Below are positions 33,975 through 41,591 of a stretch of DNA of 64,000 nucleotides, piece by piece; within the stretch, counting starts at the first letter, position 1; every line of letters begins with the position of its first letter. The notes beneath the pieces are model-generated. The model made no database searches and was not told the DNA's origin. It saw only the letters and a list, made by a program, of their open reading frames with translations. The position numbers and the translations under genes are program-made. The stretch lies in contig NZ_CP073096.1 of the NCBI RefSeq assembly GCF_030503735.1, positions 1,364,001 through 1,428,000 of the forward strand, in the 5' to 3' direction. Source of the DNA: Corynebacterium tuberculostearicum (GTDB lineage: Bacteria > Actinomycetota > Actinomycetes > Mycobacteriales > Mycobacteriaceae).

Positions 33975-35228
33975 ATGAAGAAATTCCTGCTTCGCACCAC
34001 CGTTGCGACAACCGCAGTTTTGGCACTGGCCGGCTGCTCTTCTTCCTCCTCCTCCGATTCCGCTGCGGGCGGTTCCTCCGAGGGCGGCGCGGATGCGCGC
34101 GGCCCCATCACCTTTGCCATGGGCAAAAATGACACGGACAAGGTGACCCCCATCATCGAGAAGTGGAACGAGCAACACCCAGACGAGAAGGTCACGCTCA
34201 AAGAGTTGGCAGGCGAAGCCGACGCACAGCGCGAGACCCTAGTGCAGTCCCTGCAGGCGGGTAGCGATGACTACGATGTCATGGCGCTTGATGTGGTGTG
34301 GACCGCGGAGTTCGCCGCCAATCAGTGGCTCCAGCCGCTCAATGGCGACTTTGAAACCAATACGGACGATCTTTTGCCGGCCACCGTGGAGTCTGCCACC
34401 TATAACGATGTGCTCTACGCCCTGCCGCAAAACACCAACGGACAGCTGCTTTTCCGCAATACCGAGCTCGCGGATAAGGCACCAGAGAAGTTCGCGGATC
34501 TTAAGTCCGCGTGTAAGGCCTTGGAAAAGGAAAAGGACTGTCTGACCACCCAGCTCAAGCAGTACGAGGGCCTAGCGCTCAATACCGCGGACTTCGTGGA
34601 AGGCTGGGGCGGTTCCGTCTTGGATAAGGACGGCAACGTCACCGTGGATTCCAAGGAAGCTAAGGACGGCCTGCAGGCCATGGTGGATGCGTACAAGGAG
34701 GAGACCATTTCCAAGGACTCCACCGCCGCCACCGAGGAAGAAACCAATATGGCCTTTACTGAGGGCAAGACCGCCTTCGCCATGAACTGGCCGTATATGT
34801 ACTCCAATGCGGTTGACGCCGGCGTCGACGTCGAGGTCCAGGCCCCGCTGGGCAAGGACGGCGTAGGCGTTTCCACGCTGGGTGGCTATAACAACGGCAT
34901 CAATATCAACTCCAAGAATAAGGGCACCGCGCTCGACTTCATGGAGTTCATCATCAACGAGGACAACCAGAAGTCTTTTGCGGAGCAGTCCTTCCCGCCG
35001 GTCTTGGCTTCCATCTACGATGATCCGCAGCTGCAGCAGGAATTCCCGTACCTGCCAGCACTTAAGGAATCTCTGGAGAACGCGGCACCGCGCCCAGTTT
35101 CCCCGTTCTACTCGGCGATTTCTAAGGCCATCCAAGACAATGCCTACGCCGCATTGACGGATGGCAAGTCGGTCGATGATGCCACCGCCGATATGAAGGC
35201 GGCCATCGAATCGGCCTCCCAGGGCTAA
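33975..35228 (+). CDS. Sugar-binding lipoprotein of a CUT1 ABC importer (LpqY/TusE type)
   Basis: The 417-residue protein has a lipoprotein signal with Cys21 in LALAGC, a Ser-rich tether, and a large extracellular solute-binding fold (VTLKELAGEADAQRETLVQSLQ-type start split across positions 75-95; DVMALDVVWTAEFAANQWL; GKTAFAMNWPYMYS; GGYNNGININSKNKGTALDF). It most resembles binding proteins for trehalose or maltose. GAAAGGTG lies before ATG 33975. Importance: trehalose released during mycolate transfer is recycled by such systems in mycolic-acid bacteria (known for mycobacteria). Confidence 0.88.
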   Translation: MKKFLLRTTVATTAVLALAGCSSSSSSDSAAGGSSEGGADARGPITFAMGKNDTDKVTPIIEKWNEQHPDEKVTLKELAGEADAQRETLVQSLQAGSDDYDVMALDVVWTAEFAANQWLQPLNGDFETNTDDLLPATVESATYNDVLYALPQNTNGQLLFRNTELADKAPEKFADLKSACKALEKEKDCLTTQLKQYEGLALNTADFVEGWGGSVLDKDGNVTVDSKEAKDGLQAMVDAYKEETISKDSTAATEEETNMAFTEGKTAFAMNWPYMYSNAVDAGVDVEVQAPLGKDGVGVSTLGGYNNGININSKNKGTALDFMEFIINEDNQKSFAEQSFPPVLASIYDDPQLQQEFPYLPALKESLENAAPRPVSPFYSAISKAIQDNAYAALTDGKSVDDATADMKAAIESASQG

Positions 35229-35239
35229 ACGCCCAATCC

Positions 35240-35273
35240 GGGTGAGGTAGGCGGGCACACCGCCGCCTCACCC
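35240..35273 (+). terminator. Attenuator-like hairpin between binding protein and permease genes
   Basis: GGGTGAGG (35240-35247) pairs with CCTCACCC (35266-35273), with an inner GGCGG/CCGCC stem and a five-base loop. TTTGTGG, then TTTTC, follow. Such a site lets the binding protein be made in excess over the permeases. Confidence 0.6.
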
Positions 35274-35350
35274 TTTGTGGTTTTCACTCCCCTAATGGGG
35301 ATAGAATCTAGCCAATACTTAGCATTTCTTGAACAGAAAGGCGGTCCAGC

Positions 35351-36355
35351 GTGGCTATAGCTTCGCCGACTGCGTCCAAGGGGGCGCCGAAGGGGGCGTC
35401 AGCAAGCGCGCCGAAGCCCCATCGCAAGAATTATGGGCGCGTGGCCGGGCTGATTGCTCCGGCGCTCATCGTGCTCGCCGTCATCATCGGCTACCCCATC
35501 ATCCGTGCTATTTTCCTGTCCTTTCAGGGCAATAGGCAACTCAACCCGCAGACGGGGCTTTTTGAGGAGGGCGGTTTTGCCGGGCTGGAAAATTACCTGT
35601 ACTGGATCAATAACCGGTGCGTTTCCGGCACGGGCCAAATTTCTGCCTGTCCGCCGGGCGTTATCGCTACGGACTTTTGGCCGGCGGTTAAGATCACGCT
35701 CTTTTTCACCGTCGTTACCGTGCTCCTAGAGACCATCCTCGGCATGCTGATGGCTCTCATCATGAATGGTGACTACCGTGGCCGCGGCCTCGTGCGCGCA
35801 GCGGTTCTTATCCCGTGGGCCATTCCTACGGCCGTCACGGCCAAGCTTTGGCAGTTCATGTTCGCCCCAGATGGCATCGTTAACTCGCTGCTTGGTGCGC
35901 ACATTGCCTGGACCACGGACCCGTTCTACGCCCGCCTCGCCGTCATCATCGCGGACGTGTGGAAGACAGCACCATTCATGGCGCTGCTCATCCTGGCCGG
36001 CCTGCAGATGATTCCGAAAGACGTCTACGATGCCGCTCGCGTGGACGGCGCCAACCGTATCCAGACTTTCTTCCGCATCACCCTTCCGCTGGTGCGCCCA
36101 GCACTCATGGTGGCGGTGCTCTTCCGTACGCTAGATGCTCTGCGCATGTATGACCTCCCGGTCATCATGATTTCTAGCTCCTCCAATTCGCCCACCGCTA
36201 CCATTTCCCAGCTGGTAGTAGAGGATATGCGCCAAGGCAACTTCAATTCCGCCTCCGCGCTGTCCACCCTGATTTTCCTCCTCATCTTCGTCGTCGCCTT
36301 TATCCTCATCCGCTTCCTCGGCGCGGATGTCTCCGGCAGGAAGGCAGCTAAATAA
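35351..36355 (+). CDS. Sugar ABC importer permease 1 (MalF/SugA type)
   Basis: This 334-residue permease has a long cytosolic N-terminus, six or seven helices, and the EAA-like loop DVYDAARVDGANRIQTFFRITLP that contacts the ATPase. It starts with GTG after AGAAAGGCGG and overlaps the second permease by one base (TAATG). The two permeases form the heterodimeric channel of the CUT1 importer. In C. glutamicum the equivalents are TusF and TusG. Confidence 0.91.
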   Translation: MAIASPTASKGAPKGASASAPKPHRKNYGRVAGLIAPALIVLAVIIGYPIIRAIFLSFQGNRQLNPQTGLFEEGGFAGLENYLYWINNRCVSGTGQISACPPGVIATDFWPAVKITLFFTVVTVLLETILGMLMALIMNGDYRGRGLVRAAVLIPWAIPTAVTAKLWQFMFAPDGIVNSLLGAHIAWTTDPFYARLAVIIADVWKTAPFMALLILAGLQMIPKDVYDAARVDGANRIQTFFRITLPLVRPALMVAVLFRTLDALRMYDLPVIMISSSSNSPTATISQLVVEDMRQGNFNSASALSTLIFLLIFVVAFILIRFLGADVSGRKAAK

Positions 36356-37176
36356 TGCGTAAATTCGGACACTACGCCGGCATCATTTTCATCATGTTCT
36401 GGGGCTTGGCGCCCTTTTACTGGATGCTGGTGACGGCGCTGCGAGATCAGCGATTCACCTTCGATACCACCCCGTGGCCCACCCACGTCACGCTGGATAA
36501 TTTCCGCGATGCCCTGGCTACCGATAAGGGAAACGACTTCCTGGCCGCCCTCGGTAACTCGCTGCTCATCTCACTGATTACCACCGCGGTAGCCGTGCTC
36601 ATCGGCGTCTTTACCGCCTATGCGCTCTCCCGTTATGACTTCCCTGGTAAGGGAATCGTCACCGGCATTATCCTCGCCGCCTCCATGTTCCCAGCCATTG
36701 CCTTGGTCACCCCGCTCTTCCAGCTCTTTGGCAACCTGGAGTGGATCGGTACCTACCGCGCGATGATCATCCCCAATATTTCCTTCGCGCTACCGCTTAC
36801 GGTCTACACCCTGCTGAGCTTCTTCCGCCAGCTGCCTTGGGAACTAGAAGAAGCAGCCCGGGTGGATGGTGCCTCGCGCTCCCAGGCTTTCCGCTTGGTG
36901 CTATTGCCGTTGGCGGCGCCGGCGCTATTTACCACCGCGATCATCGCTTTTATCACCACGTGGAATGAGTTCATGCTGGCCAAGCAGCTGTCCACCACTG
37001 ATACCGAACCGGTGACCGTAGCCATCGCACGATTTTCCGGCCCGTCCGCTTTCGAGTACCCCTATGCCGCCACCATGGCCGCCGGCGCATTGGTGACTAT
37101 CCCGTTGGTCATCATGGTGCTCATCTTCCAGCACCGCATCGTCGCCGGACTGACCGCGGGCGGTGTCAAGGCCTAA
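36355..37176 (+). CDS. Sugar ABC importer permease 2 (MalG/SugB type)
   Basis: This 273-residue permease has six helices, the MalG-type start (PFYWMLVTALRDQRFTF), and the EAA loop ELEEAARVDGASRSQAFRLVLLPL. It couples to the same ATPase as permease 1. Start and stop both form TAATG overlaps with neighbours, so the block is a tight operon. Confidence 0.92.
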   Translation: MRKFGHYAGIIFIMFWGLAPFYWMLVTALRDQRFTFDTTPWPTHVTLDNFRDALATDKGNDFLAALGNSLLISLITTAVAVLIGVFTAYALSRYDFPGKGIVTGIILAASMFPAIALVTPLFQLFGNLEWIGTYRAMIIPNISFALPLTVYTLLSFFRQLPWELEEAARVDGASRSQAFRLVLLPLAAPALFTTAIIAFITTWNEFMLAKQLSTTDTEPVTVAIARFSGPSAFEYPYAATMAAGALVTIPLVIMVLIFQHRIVAGLTAGGVKA

Positions 37177-37361
37177 TGCGCCGGGCCATGCTGTGGGATA
37201 CCGCCCTGGGTTTCCTCGGTTTCTTTAGCGTCCTCGCGGTTATCCAAGCTGTACTCAATCTCTTCCACGACTCCCCCGCCCTCTGGCCCGGCCTCCTAGC
37301 TGTCGCCCTGTGCCTCCTTACCTATCTGACCTGGCGGGCGAAAAGAAAGGACCTCTCATGA
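37176..37361 (+). CDS. Small two-helix membrane protein in the sugar importer operon
   Basis: The 61-residue product has two hydrophobic segments (about 8-28 and 36-51) and a basic tail (WRAKRKDLS). It begins inside the stop codon of permease 2 (TAATG) and ends overlapping the start of the glycosidase (ATGA), which supports real translation. The C. glutamicum trehalose locus also has a small membrane protein gene; whether this is its counterpart is inference. Confidence 0.7.
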   Translation: MRRAMLWDTALGFLGFFSVLAVIQAVLNLFHDSPALWPGLLAVALCLLTYLTWRAKRKDLS

Positions 37362-38848
37362 GCTGGTACCACAATGCCGTCTTCTATCAGGCGCTCGTCG
37401 GCTCCTTTAAGGCCGATGGCGATAAGGAGGTAGGCACGCTGCGCGGGGTCATCGATAAGCTGGATTACCTCCAGTGGCTCGGCGTGGACTGCCTGTGGCT
37501 CTCGCCGTTTTATGCCAGCCCCTTGCGCGATGATGGCTACGATATCGCGGACTATTACTCCATCCACCCAGATTATGGCACGATGGAGGATTTTGAAGAG
37601 CTCATTGCGCAACTGCACCGCCGCGGCATGCGCATTATGACGGACTTGGCGCTCAATCACACCAGCTCCGACCACCCGTGGTTCCAGGCCTCCCGCACCG
37701 ATCCCACCGGCCCCTATGGCGATTTCTATGTTTGGGGCGATGACCCAGAGCGCTACCCCGAAATCCGTGTCATTTTCACCGACGTGGAAACCTCCAATTG
37801 GACCTGGGATGACCAGCGCGGCCAGTACTACTTCCACCGCTTCTACTCCCACCAGCCGGATTTGAACTACGATAACCCGGCCGTGCAGGAGGAAGTATTC
37901 AAGATCTTGTCCTTCTGGATGGACAAGGGGTTGGATGGCCTGCGCCTTGATGCCATTGCGTACCTATTTGAACGCGATGGTATAGGCGGCGAGTCCCTGC
38001 CGGAAACAATTGAGTTTGTGGAAAAGATTCGCTCCTTCATGGACACCCACTACCCGGATGCGGTGCTCATCGCCGAGGCCAATCAGCCTCCGGCCCAGAC
38101 CATGCAGTTCTACGGCAAGGGCGAGCGCTTCCACATGGTCTTCAACTTCCCGGTTATGCCGCGGTTGTACCAAGCACTGGCGCTTGCCGACGCCACCCCG
38201 GTCTACTCCATCCTCGACGAACTACCCCAGCTTCCGGAAGGCTGCCAATGGGGTACCTTCCTGCGCAACCACGATGAGCTCACTCTGGAGATGGTGGACG
38301 ATAATGTGCGCGAGCTGATGTATGAAGCTTTCCTCCCCGATGATAAAATGCGCGCTCATGTGGGCATTGCCCGCCGGCTGATGCCGCTGATGAACGGCGA
38401 TCGCCGCAAGGTGGAGCTCATGTTCTCGCTGCTGATGACCCTGCCGGGCGCACCGTTTATCTACTACGGCGATGAGATTGGCATGCTCGATGACACCACG
38501 CTCCCGGACCGCTATGCGGTGCGCACCCCAATGCAGTGGGACGATTCCGAGCACTCTGGTTTCAGCACCAACGCACCTTCCCGCCTTCCGATTGTGGGAG
38601 GTACCTCCGTGGCCGCCCAGCTTGATGACGCAACTTCGTTGCTCAACACTGTCCGTTCCATGATTGCCGAGCGCCACGCCCACCCTGCTCTCGGTACCGC
38701 GCCGTGTGAGCCGGTCGAGACCGGCGAAGAGGCTGTCCTTGGCTACCAACGCGGTGATCTGCTGTGCCTGCACAACTTCAGCGATCGCTCCATCGACCTC
38801 GGGCCGGTGGAGCTTGGCCCTTATGGCTACGCCTGGCTGCCGGCCTAA
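37358..38848 (+). CDS. treS: TreS-like GH13 glycosidase / maltose-trehalose interconverting enzyme
   Basis: This 496-residue GH13 protein follows trehalose synthase closely: NAVFYQALVGSFKADGD, GVDCLWLSPFYASPLRDDGYDI, the nucleophile in GLDGLRLDAIAYLFERDG, the acid/base in VLIAEANQPPAQT, and FLRNHDELTLEMV with the third Asp. TreS interconverts trehalose and maltose. The chain is shorter than the usual TreS (about 590), mostly at the C-terminus. Being the last gene of a sugar importer operon, it probably converts the imported disaccharide. The start has GAAAGGA eight bases upstream. Confidence 0.88.
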   Translation: MSWYHNAVFYQALVGSFKADGDKEVGTLRGVIDKLDYLQWLGVDCLWLSPFYASPLRDDGYDIADYYSIHPDYGTMEDFEELIAQLHRRGMRIMTDLALNHTSSDHPWFQASRTDPTGPYGDFYVWGDDPERYPEIRVIFTDVETSNWTWDDQRGQYYFHRFYSHQPDLNYDNPAVQEEVFKILSFWMDKGLDGLRLDAIAYLFERDGIGGESLPETIEFVEKIRSFMDTHYPDAVLIAEANQPPAQTMQFYGKGERFHMVFNFPVMPRLYQALALADATPVYSILDELPQLPEGCQWGTFLRNHDELTLEMVDDNVRELMYEAFLPDDKMRAHVGIARRLMPLMNGDRRKVELMFSLLMTLPGAPFIYYGDEIGMLDDTTLPDRYAVRTPMQWDDSEHSGFSTNAPSRLPIVGGTSVAAQLDDATSLLNTVRSMIAERHAHPALGTAPCEPVETGEEAVLGYQRGDLLCLHNFSDRSIDLGPVELGPYGYAWLPA

Positions 38849-38929
38849 GACTTAGCGCGCAGCCGCAGCCCCCTCTCCTACCGGCGCACTACGCAACCCA
38901 CAGAAAAAAGCGCCCCGTCGGTCCTTATG

Positions 38930-38955
38930 TGAACTGGCCCCCGAAAGTTGGACTG
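38930..38955 (+). repeat. IS left inverted repeat
   Basis: Begins TGAACTGGCCCCCG and ends GTTGGACTG; 21 of 26 bases match the right end read on the opposite strand. Confidence 0.9.
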
Positions 38956-38963
38956 GTTTAATT

Positions 38964-39785
38964 CTAGGCGGTTAGGGCTTCAAGGGTCTGATTTCGATAT
39001 TGCATCGGGGTTAGACCCTTGAGTCGTTGTTGGATGCGTTCGGTGTTGTACCACCGGATGTACTCGTCGATTGCCTGGTTGAACTCTGCGACGGTGTCGA
39101 AGGCTTCTCCGTGGTACATCTCGGTTTTCAGGTGGCCGAAGAAGTTCTCCATGACCGCGTTGTCGTAGCAGTTGCCTTTGCGTGACATCGATTGGACTCC
39201 CTGGTGCTGGCTAATCAGGGTGCGCCATGATGAGTGCTGGTATTGGAATCCTTGATCGGTGTGGATCATCCAGCCCGGCTCTGGAGCACACGCTTTGATC
39301 GCCTGCGCCAACGAAGCCGAGGTAAACGCTGTAGACGGCGATGTGGCCACTGTGTGGGCGACGATTGAGCGGTCGAACAGGTCCATCACCGGTGAGAGAT
39401 ACACCTTGCGGCCAGCGACTTTGAACTCGGTGACGTCGCTGACGAAGACAGTGTTGAGCCTATCGGGGGTGAAGTTGCGCTCGAGTGTGTTCTCAGCGAT
39501 GTAGCTGATTGTGCCAGTGTAGGAGATGTAGGGCCTGCGCTGGCGGATCTTGGCTTTCAAGCCCATGGCGCACATGAGCTTGTAGACAAGTTTGTGGTTG
39601 ACCACCCAGCCCTGGTTACGCAGGTCGAGCAGTACCCGCCGGTAGCCGTAGCGGTGTTTGTTGCGCTGAAAACTGTCCCGGATCGCTTGTTTGAGCTCGG
39701 CATGTTTATCCGGTGCGGTGAGTCGTTTTTGGTGGTAGAAGAATGTCGAGCGTGCCATGCCGGCCGCATCCAGGAGGTAGTCCAA
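38964..39785 (-). CDS. IS3-family transposase OrfB (DDE integrase domain)
   Basis: This 273-residue reading has the HTH_21-like start (MARSTFFYHQKRL, RYGYRRVLLDLRNQGW) and the rve integrase core with the DDE residues in VSDVTEFKVAGRK, IHTDQGFQYQ and DNAVMENFFGHLKTEM. It is probably expressed mainly as an OrfAB fusion by a -1 slip at 39857-39863, because the frame stays open back to that slip site and the internal TTG start has a poor context. Confidence 0.93.
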   Translation of the reverse strand: MDYLLDAAGMARSTFFYHQKRLTAPDKHAELKQAIRDSFQRNKHRYGYRRVLLDLRNQGWVVNHKLVYKLMCAMGLKAKIRQRRPYISYTGTISYIAENTLERNFTPDRLNTVFVSDVTEFKVAGRKVYLSPVMDLFDRSIVAHTVATSPSTAFTSASLAQAIKACAPEPGWMIHTDQGFQYQHSSWRTLISQHQGVQSMSRKGNCYDNAVMENFFGHLKTEMYHGEAFDTVAEFNQAIDEYIRWYNTERIQQRLKGLTPMQYRNQTLEALTA

Positions 39786-39823
39786 GCGGTGGTGTGACTT
39801 GAGGATGACGATTGCCTGGGCTT

Positions 39824-40306
39824 TCAGGCGTGTCCCTGGTTCCTCAAGTCTCGCAATTTTTTTAAGTAGGCGTTTTCCGCTTCCAGCCGCTCAACCTGGC
39901 GGCGAAGCTTTTCCTCTTCCGTGAGGCGTTTCGGCCCAGCCGATCCTTTGGGCCTGCCCTTCGGCTTCGGGCGCAGAGCCTCGTCGCCGCCTCTGCGCCA
40001 CTTAGCCACCCAGTCCTTGACGAGGTGGTCGGATGAAAGATTGAACTCTCGGGCAAGATCCATCATCGACTCACCCGCAAGATGACGTTCTACAACCTCC
40101 TTCTTCGCCTCGAAGGAGTAGTGCTGCTTGTTTGGTTTCTCCACGAGACATAGTCTGCCACGCAGTTGGAAACGACGATAAAGTCTACGCGTTGCGTCTC
40201 TCGAGACACCGACAACACGAGCAGCGGCTCGGCAACCCATTCCCTGCTCGAAAAGCTCCACTAACTGCTCACGCTGAACTTCACTCAGCGAACTACGTGC
40301 TCTCAA
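39824..40306 (-). CDS. IS3-family OrfA (helix-turn-helix)
   Basis: This 160-residue protein has two helix-turn-helix units (about 10-45, GCRAAARVVGVSRDATRRLY; and 70-110, AGESMMDLAREFNLSSDHLV) and a C-terminal leucine-zipper-like helix (EEEKLRRQVERLEAENAYLK). It binds the IS ends and regulates transposition. The gene stops 38 bases before the OrfB start; near its end the codons for LKK hold the seven-A slip site that lets ribosomes move to the OrfB frame. Confidence 0.92.
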   Translation of the reverse strand: MRARSSLSEVQREQLVELFEQGMGCRAAARVVGVSRDATRRLYRRFQLRGRLCLVEKPNKQHYSFEAKKEVVERHLAGESMMDLAREFNLSSDHLVKDWVAKWRRGGDEALRPKPKGRPKGSAGPKRLTEEEKLRRQVERLEAENAYLKKLRDLRNQGHA

Positions 40307-40344
40307 AGAAAATGCTCCCCACTAGTTGTTGGCAACTGATTTCT

Positions 40345-40370
40345 CAGTCCAACTAATGGGGAGCAGTTCA
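40345..40370 (-). repeat. IS right inverted repeat
   Basis: On the minus strand it begins TGAACTGCTCCCCA and ends GTTGGACTG, pairing with the left end at 21 of 26 positions. Confidence 0.9.
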
Positions 40371-40404
40371 ATGGACCGAGAGGGCGCTTAATAGTTGTGG
40401 TGGC

Positions 40405-40983
40405 CTAGTTCCACTCAGGCGCGTCTTCGAGGCGCAGCTCGGAGTAGCGCGCTTCTGGCACAGAAGCCGAGTATGGCTTGCCCTGGGCTTCCCACTGCTG
40501 GTCAGAGTTGCAGCGCACGTCCTGACCATCAGTGTCGAGCATGGTAAAGCCCCACACCAGCTTGCCCTGCGAGTTCGCAGGCAAGGTGTACGGGCCAACT
40601 ACCTGGTTTAACTTCCAGTGCTGCTCGCTGACGTAGTTGAAGCCATAGGTTTTGGTCAGCACCTTGGCCAGCTCGCCGGTGCCCTCAACGGATCCGGAGA
40701 CCTCGATGGTCTGGGTGCGAGCCTGGGTGACGGTGTGCTTGACCGGTACTTCCTCGGCGTTGCGGTTAGCCACGCTGGTGGCGTCGGTCTGCTTGAACCA
40801 GCGGCGCTTTGCGGTGACGTAGGTGCCGTTTTCACCTGGCGTCGAGCAATGCGTGCCCGGCTTGTAGTCGTCGTTCCAGCGCTGGGGCAGCTCAAAGTCC
40901 CCACCGAAATCAGCGGCGTGGGCAACAGGAGCGGCCACCAGGCTCAGCGCCGCGAGGGCGCTAGCGATGGACGTCTTGCTCAC
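40405..40983 (-). CDS. Secreted Cys-module protein 3 (function unknown)
   Basis: This 192-residue protein has a Sec signal (residues 1-23, ending APVAHA) and one module defined by C46 in GTHCSTPGENG and C158 in VRCNSDQQW, with 34 residues after the second Cys. Between them lie a Thr/Val-rich alternating stretch (VKHTVTQARTQTIEVSGS) and a strand GPYTLPAN. The pattern matches its upstream paralogue almost position for position. A GTG start two bases after the previous stop has GGGG upstream. I do not recognise a family. The alternating Ser/Thr stretch resembles the insertion loop of aerolysin/ETX-type pore formers, which is a guess. The terminator after it is split by the IS. Confidence 0.72.
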   Translation of the reverse strand: MSKTSIASALAALSLVAAPVAHAADFGGDFELPQRWNDDYKPGTHCSTPGENGTYVTAKRRWFKQTDATSVANRNAEEVPVKHTVTQARTQTIEVSGSVEGTGELAKVLTKTYGFNYVSEQHWKLNQVVGPYTLPANSQGKLVWGFTMLDTDGQDVRCNSDQQWEAQGKPYSASVPEARYSELRLEDAPEWN

Positions 40984-40985
40984 GT

Positions 40986-41558
40986 TTAGCCCCAATCGTT
41001 GTTATCGCGAGTGGAGACCTCGATGTGGCGCTCCTTCGGCAGGGTGGCGGTGAAGGTGCCGCCGTTGGCCTGCCACTTGTGGTCAGAGCCGCACACGGTC
41101 TTCTGGCCTTCGAAGTCAGAGACAACCCAGCCGGCGCGCAGGACGGCGGTCTTGCCCGGAGCAATGTTGTACGGACCAACCTGCTCGCCTACCTCGTAGG
41201 ACTGGCTATCGGTGTAGCTGGAGGAGAAGGTGAAGTTGATGAGGTCCATCAGCTTGAAGTCAATGCCTGCGGACACATTCCAGGTCTTGGTCTTGGTCTC
41301 GGTGATGGAACGGGTTACCGGCAACAGCTCATCGTTGTAGTTGGACACGGTCCAGGAACCGGCGGAGCCATCGAAGTAGGTGCGCTTGATGTCAACGGTC
41401 TGGCCGGTGTCGCCCGGGTTGGAGCAACGCTCACCGATGGTGGTCGGGTTAGCCGGGCCGAGGTCGCGCTGCGGCAGGGCGTTAGCGGCCGGAGCGAGGA
41501 TGAGGCCGGAAGCAACGGCAAGAGCCGCGGTGGTAGAAGCAATCTTGGACTTGAACAT
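40986..41558 (-). CDS. Secreted Cys-module protein 2 (function unknown)
   Basis: The 190-residue product has a Sec signal (residues 1-27, ending APAANA) and one module with C45 (GERCSNPGDTG) and C156 (TVCGSDHKW), followed by 34 residues. The central run NDELLPVTRSITETKTKTW, then FSSSYTDSQSYEVG and GPYNIAPGKTAVLRAG, shows the polar alternating strands and the PG turn seen in ETX/aerolysin-like toxins, but similarity is only by eye. It follows protein 1 by 33 bases (GAAAG-type ribosome site) and is two bases before protein 3, so all three are one operon. Confidence 0.72.
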   Translation of the reverse strand: MFKSKIASTTAALAVASGLILAPAANALPQRDLGPANPTTIGERCSNPGDTGQTVDIKRTYFDGSAGSWTVSNYNDELLPVTRSITETKTKTWNVSAGIDFKLMDLINFTFSSSYTDSQSYEVGEQVGPYNIAPGKTAVLRAGWVVSDFEGQKTVCGSDHKWQANGGTFTATLPKERHIEVSTRDNNDWG

Positions 41559-41591
41559 GGAACTTTCTCCTTGCGTAGATGCGGGTGGTGT

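Larger units (their letters stand above)
38930..40370 (-). mobile_element. IS3-family insertion sequence, complete, 1441 bp
   Basis: Terminal inverted repeats start TGAACTG (38930) and end CAGTTCA (40370); over 26 bases 21 match. A 3-base target duplication ATG is present at 38927-38929 and 40371-40373. The element carries orfA and orfB on the minus strand with an A7 slip site between them. The intact repeats, matched duplication and full DDE triad suggest recent, possibly active, insertion. It lies in the loop of a terminator hairpin. Confidence 0.95.
38903..40389 (-). terminator. Terminator hairpin split by the IS element
   Basis: Before insertion the stem was AAGCGCCCCGTCGGTCC (38908-38924) with GGACCGAGAGGGCGCTT (40373-40389) and a TTAT loop, with two mismatches. 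A run of A at 38903-38909 gives a U-tract for transcripts from the secreted-protein operon on the minus strand. The IS now sits between the arms. Confidence 0.75.

Noticed and set aside
38964..40306. Frame break between OrfA and OrfB as a degraded transposase
   Set aside because: The break is at an A7 slip site with open overlap, as in active IS3 elements.
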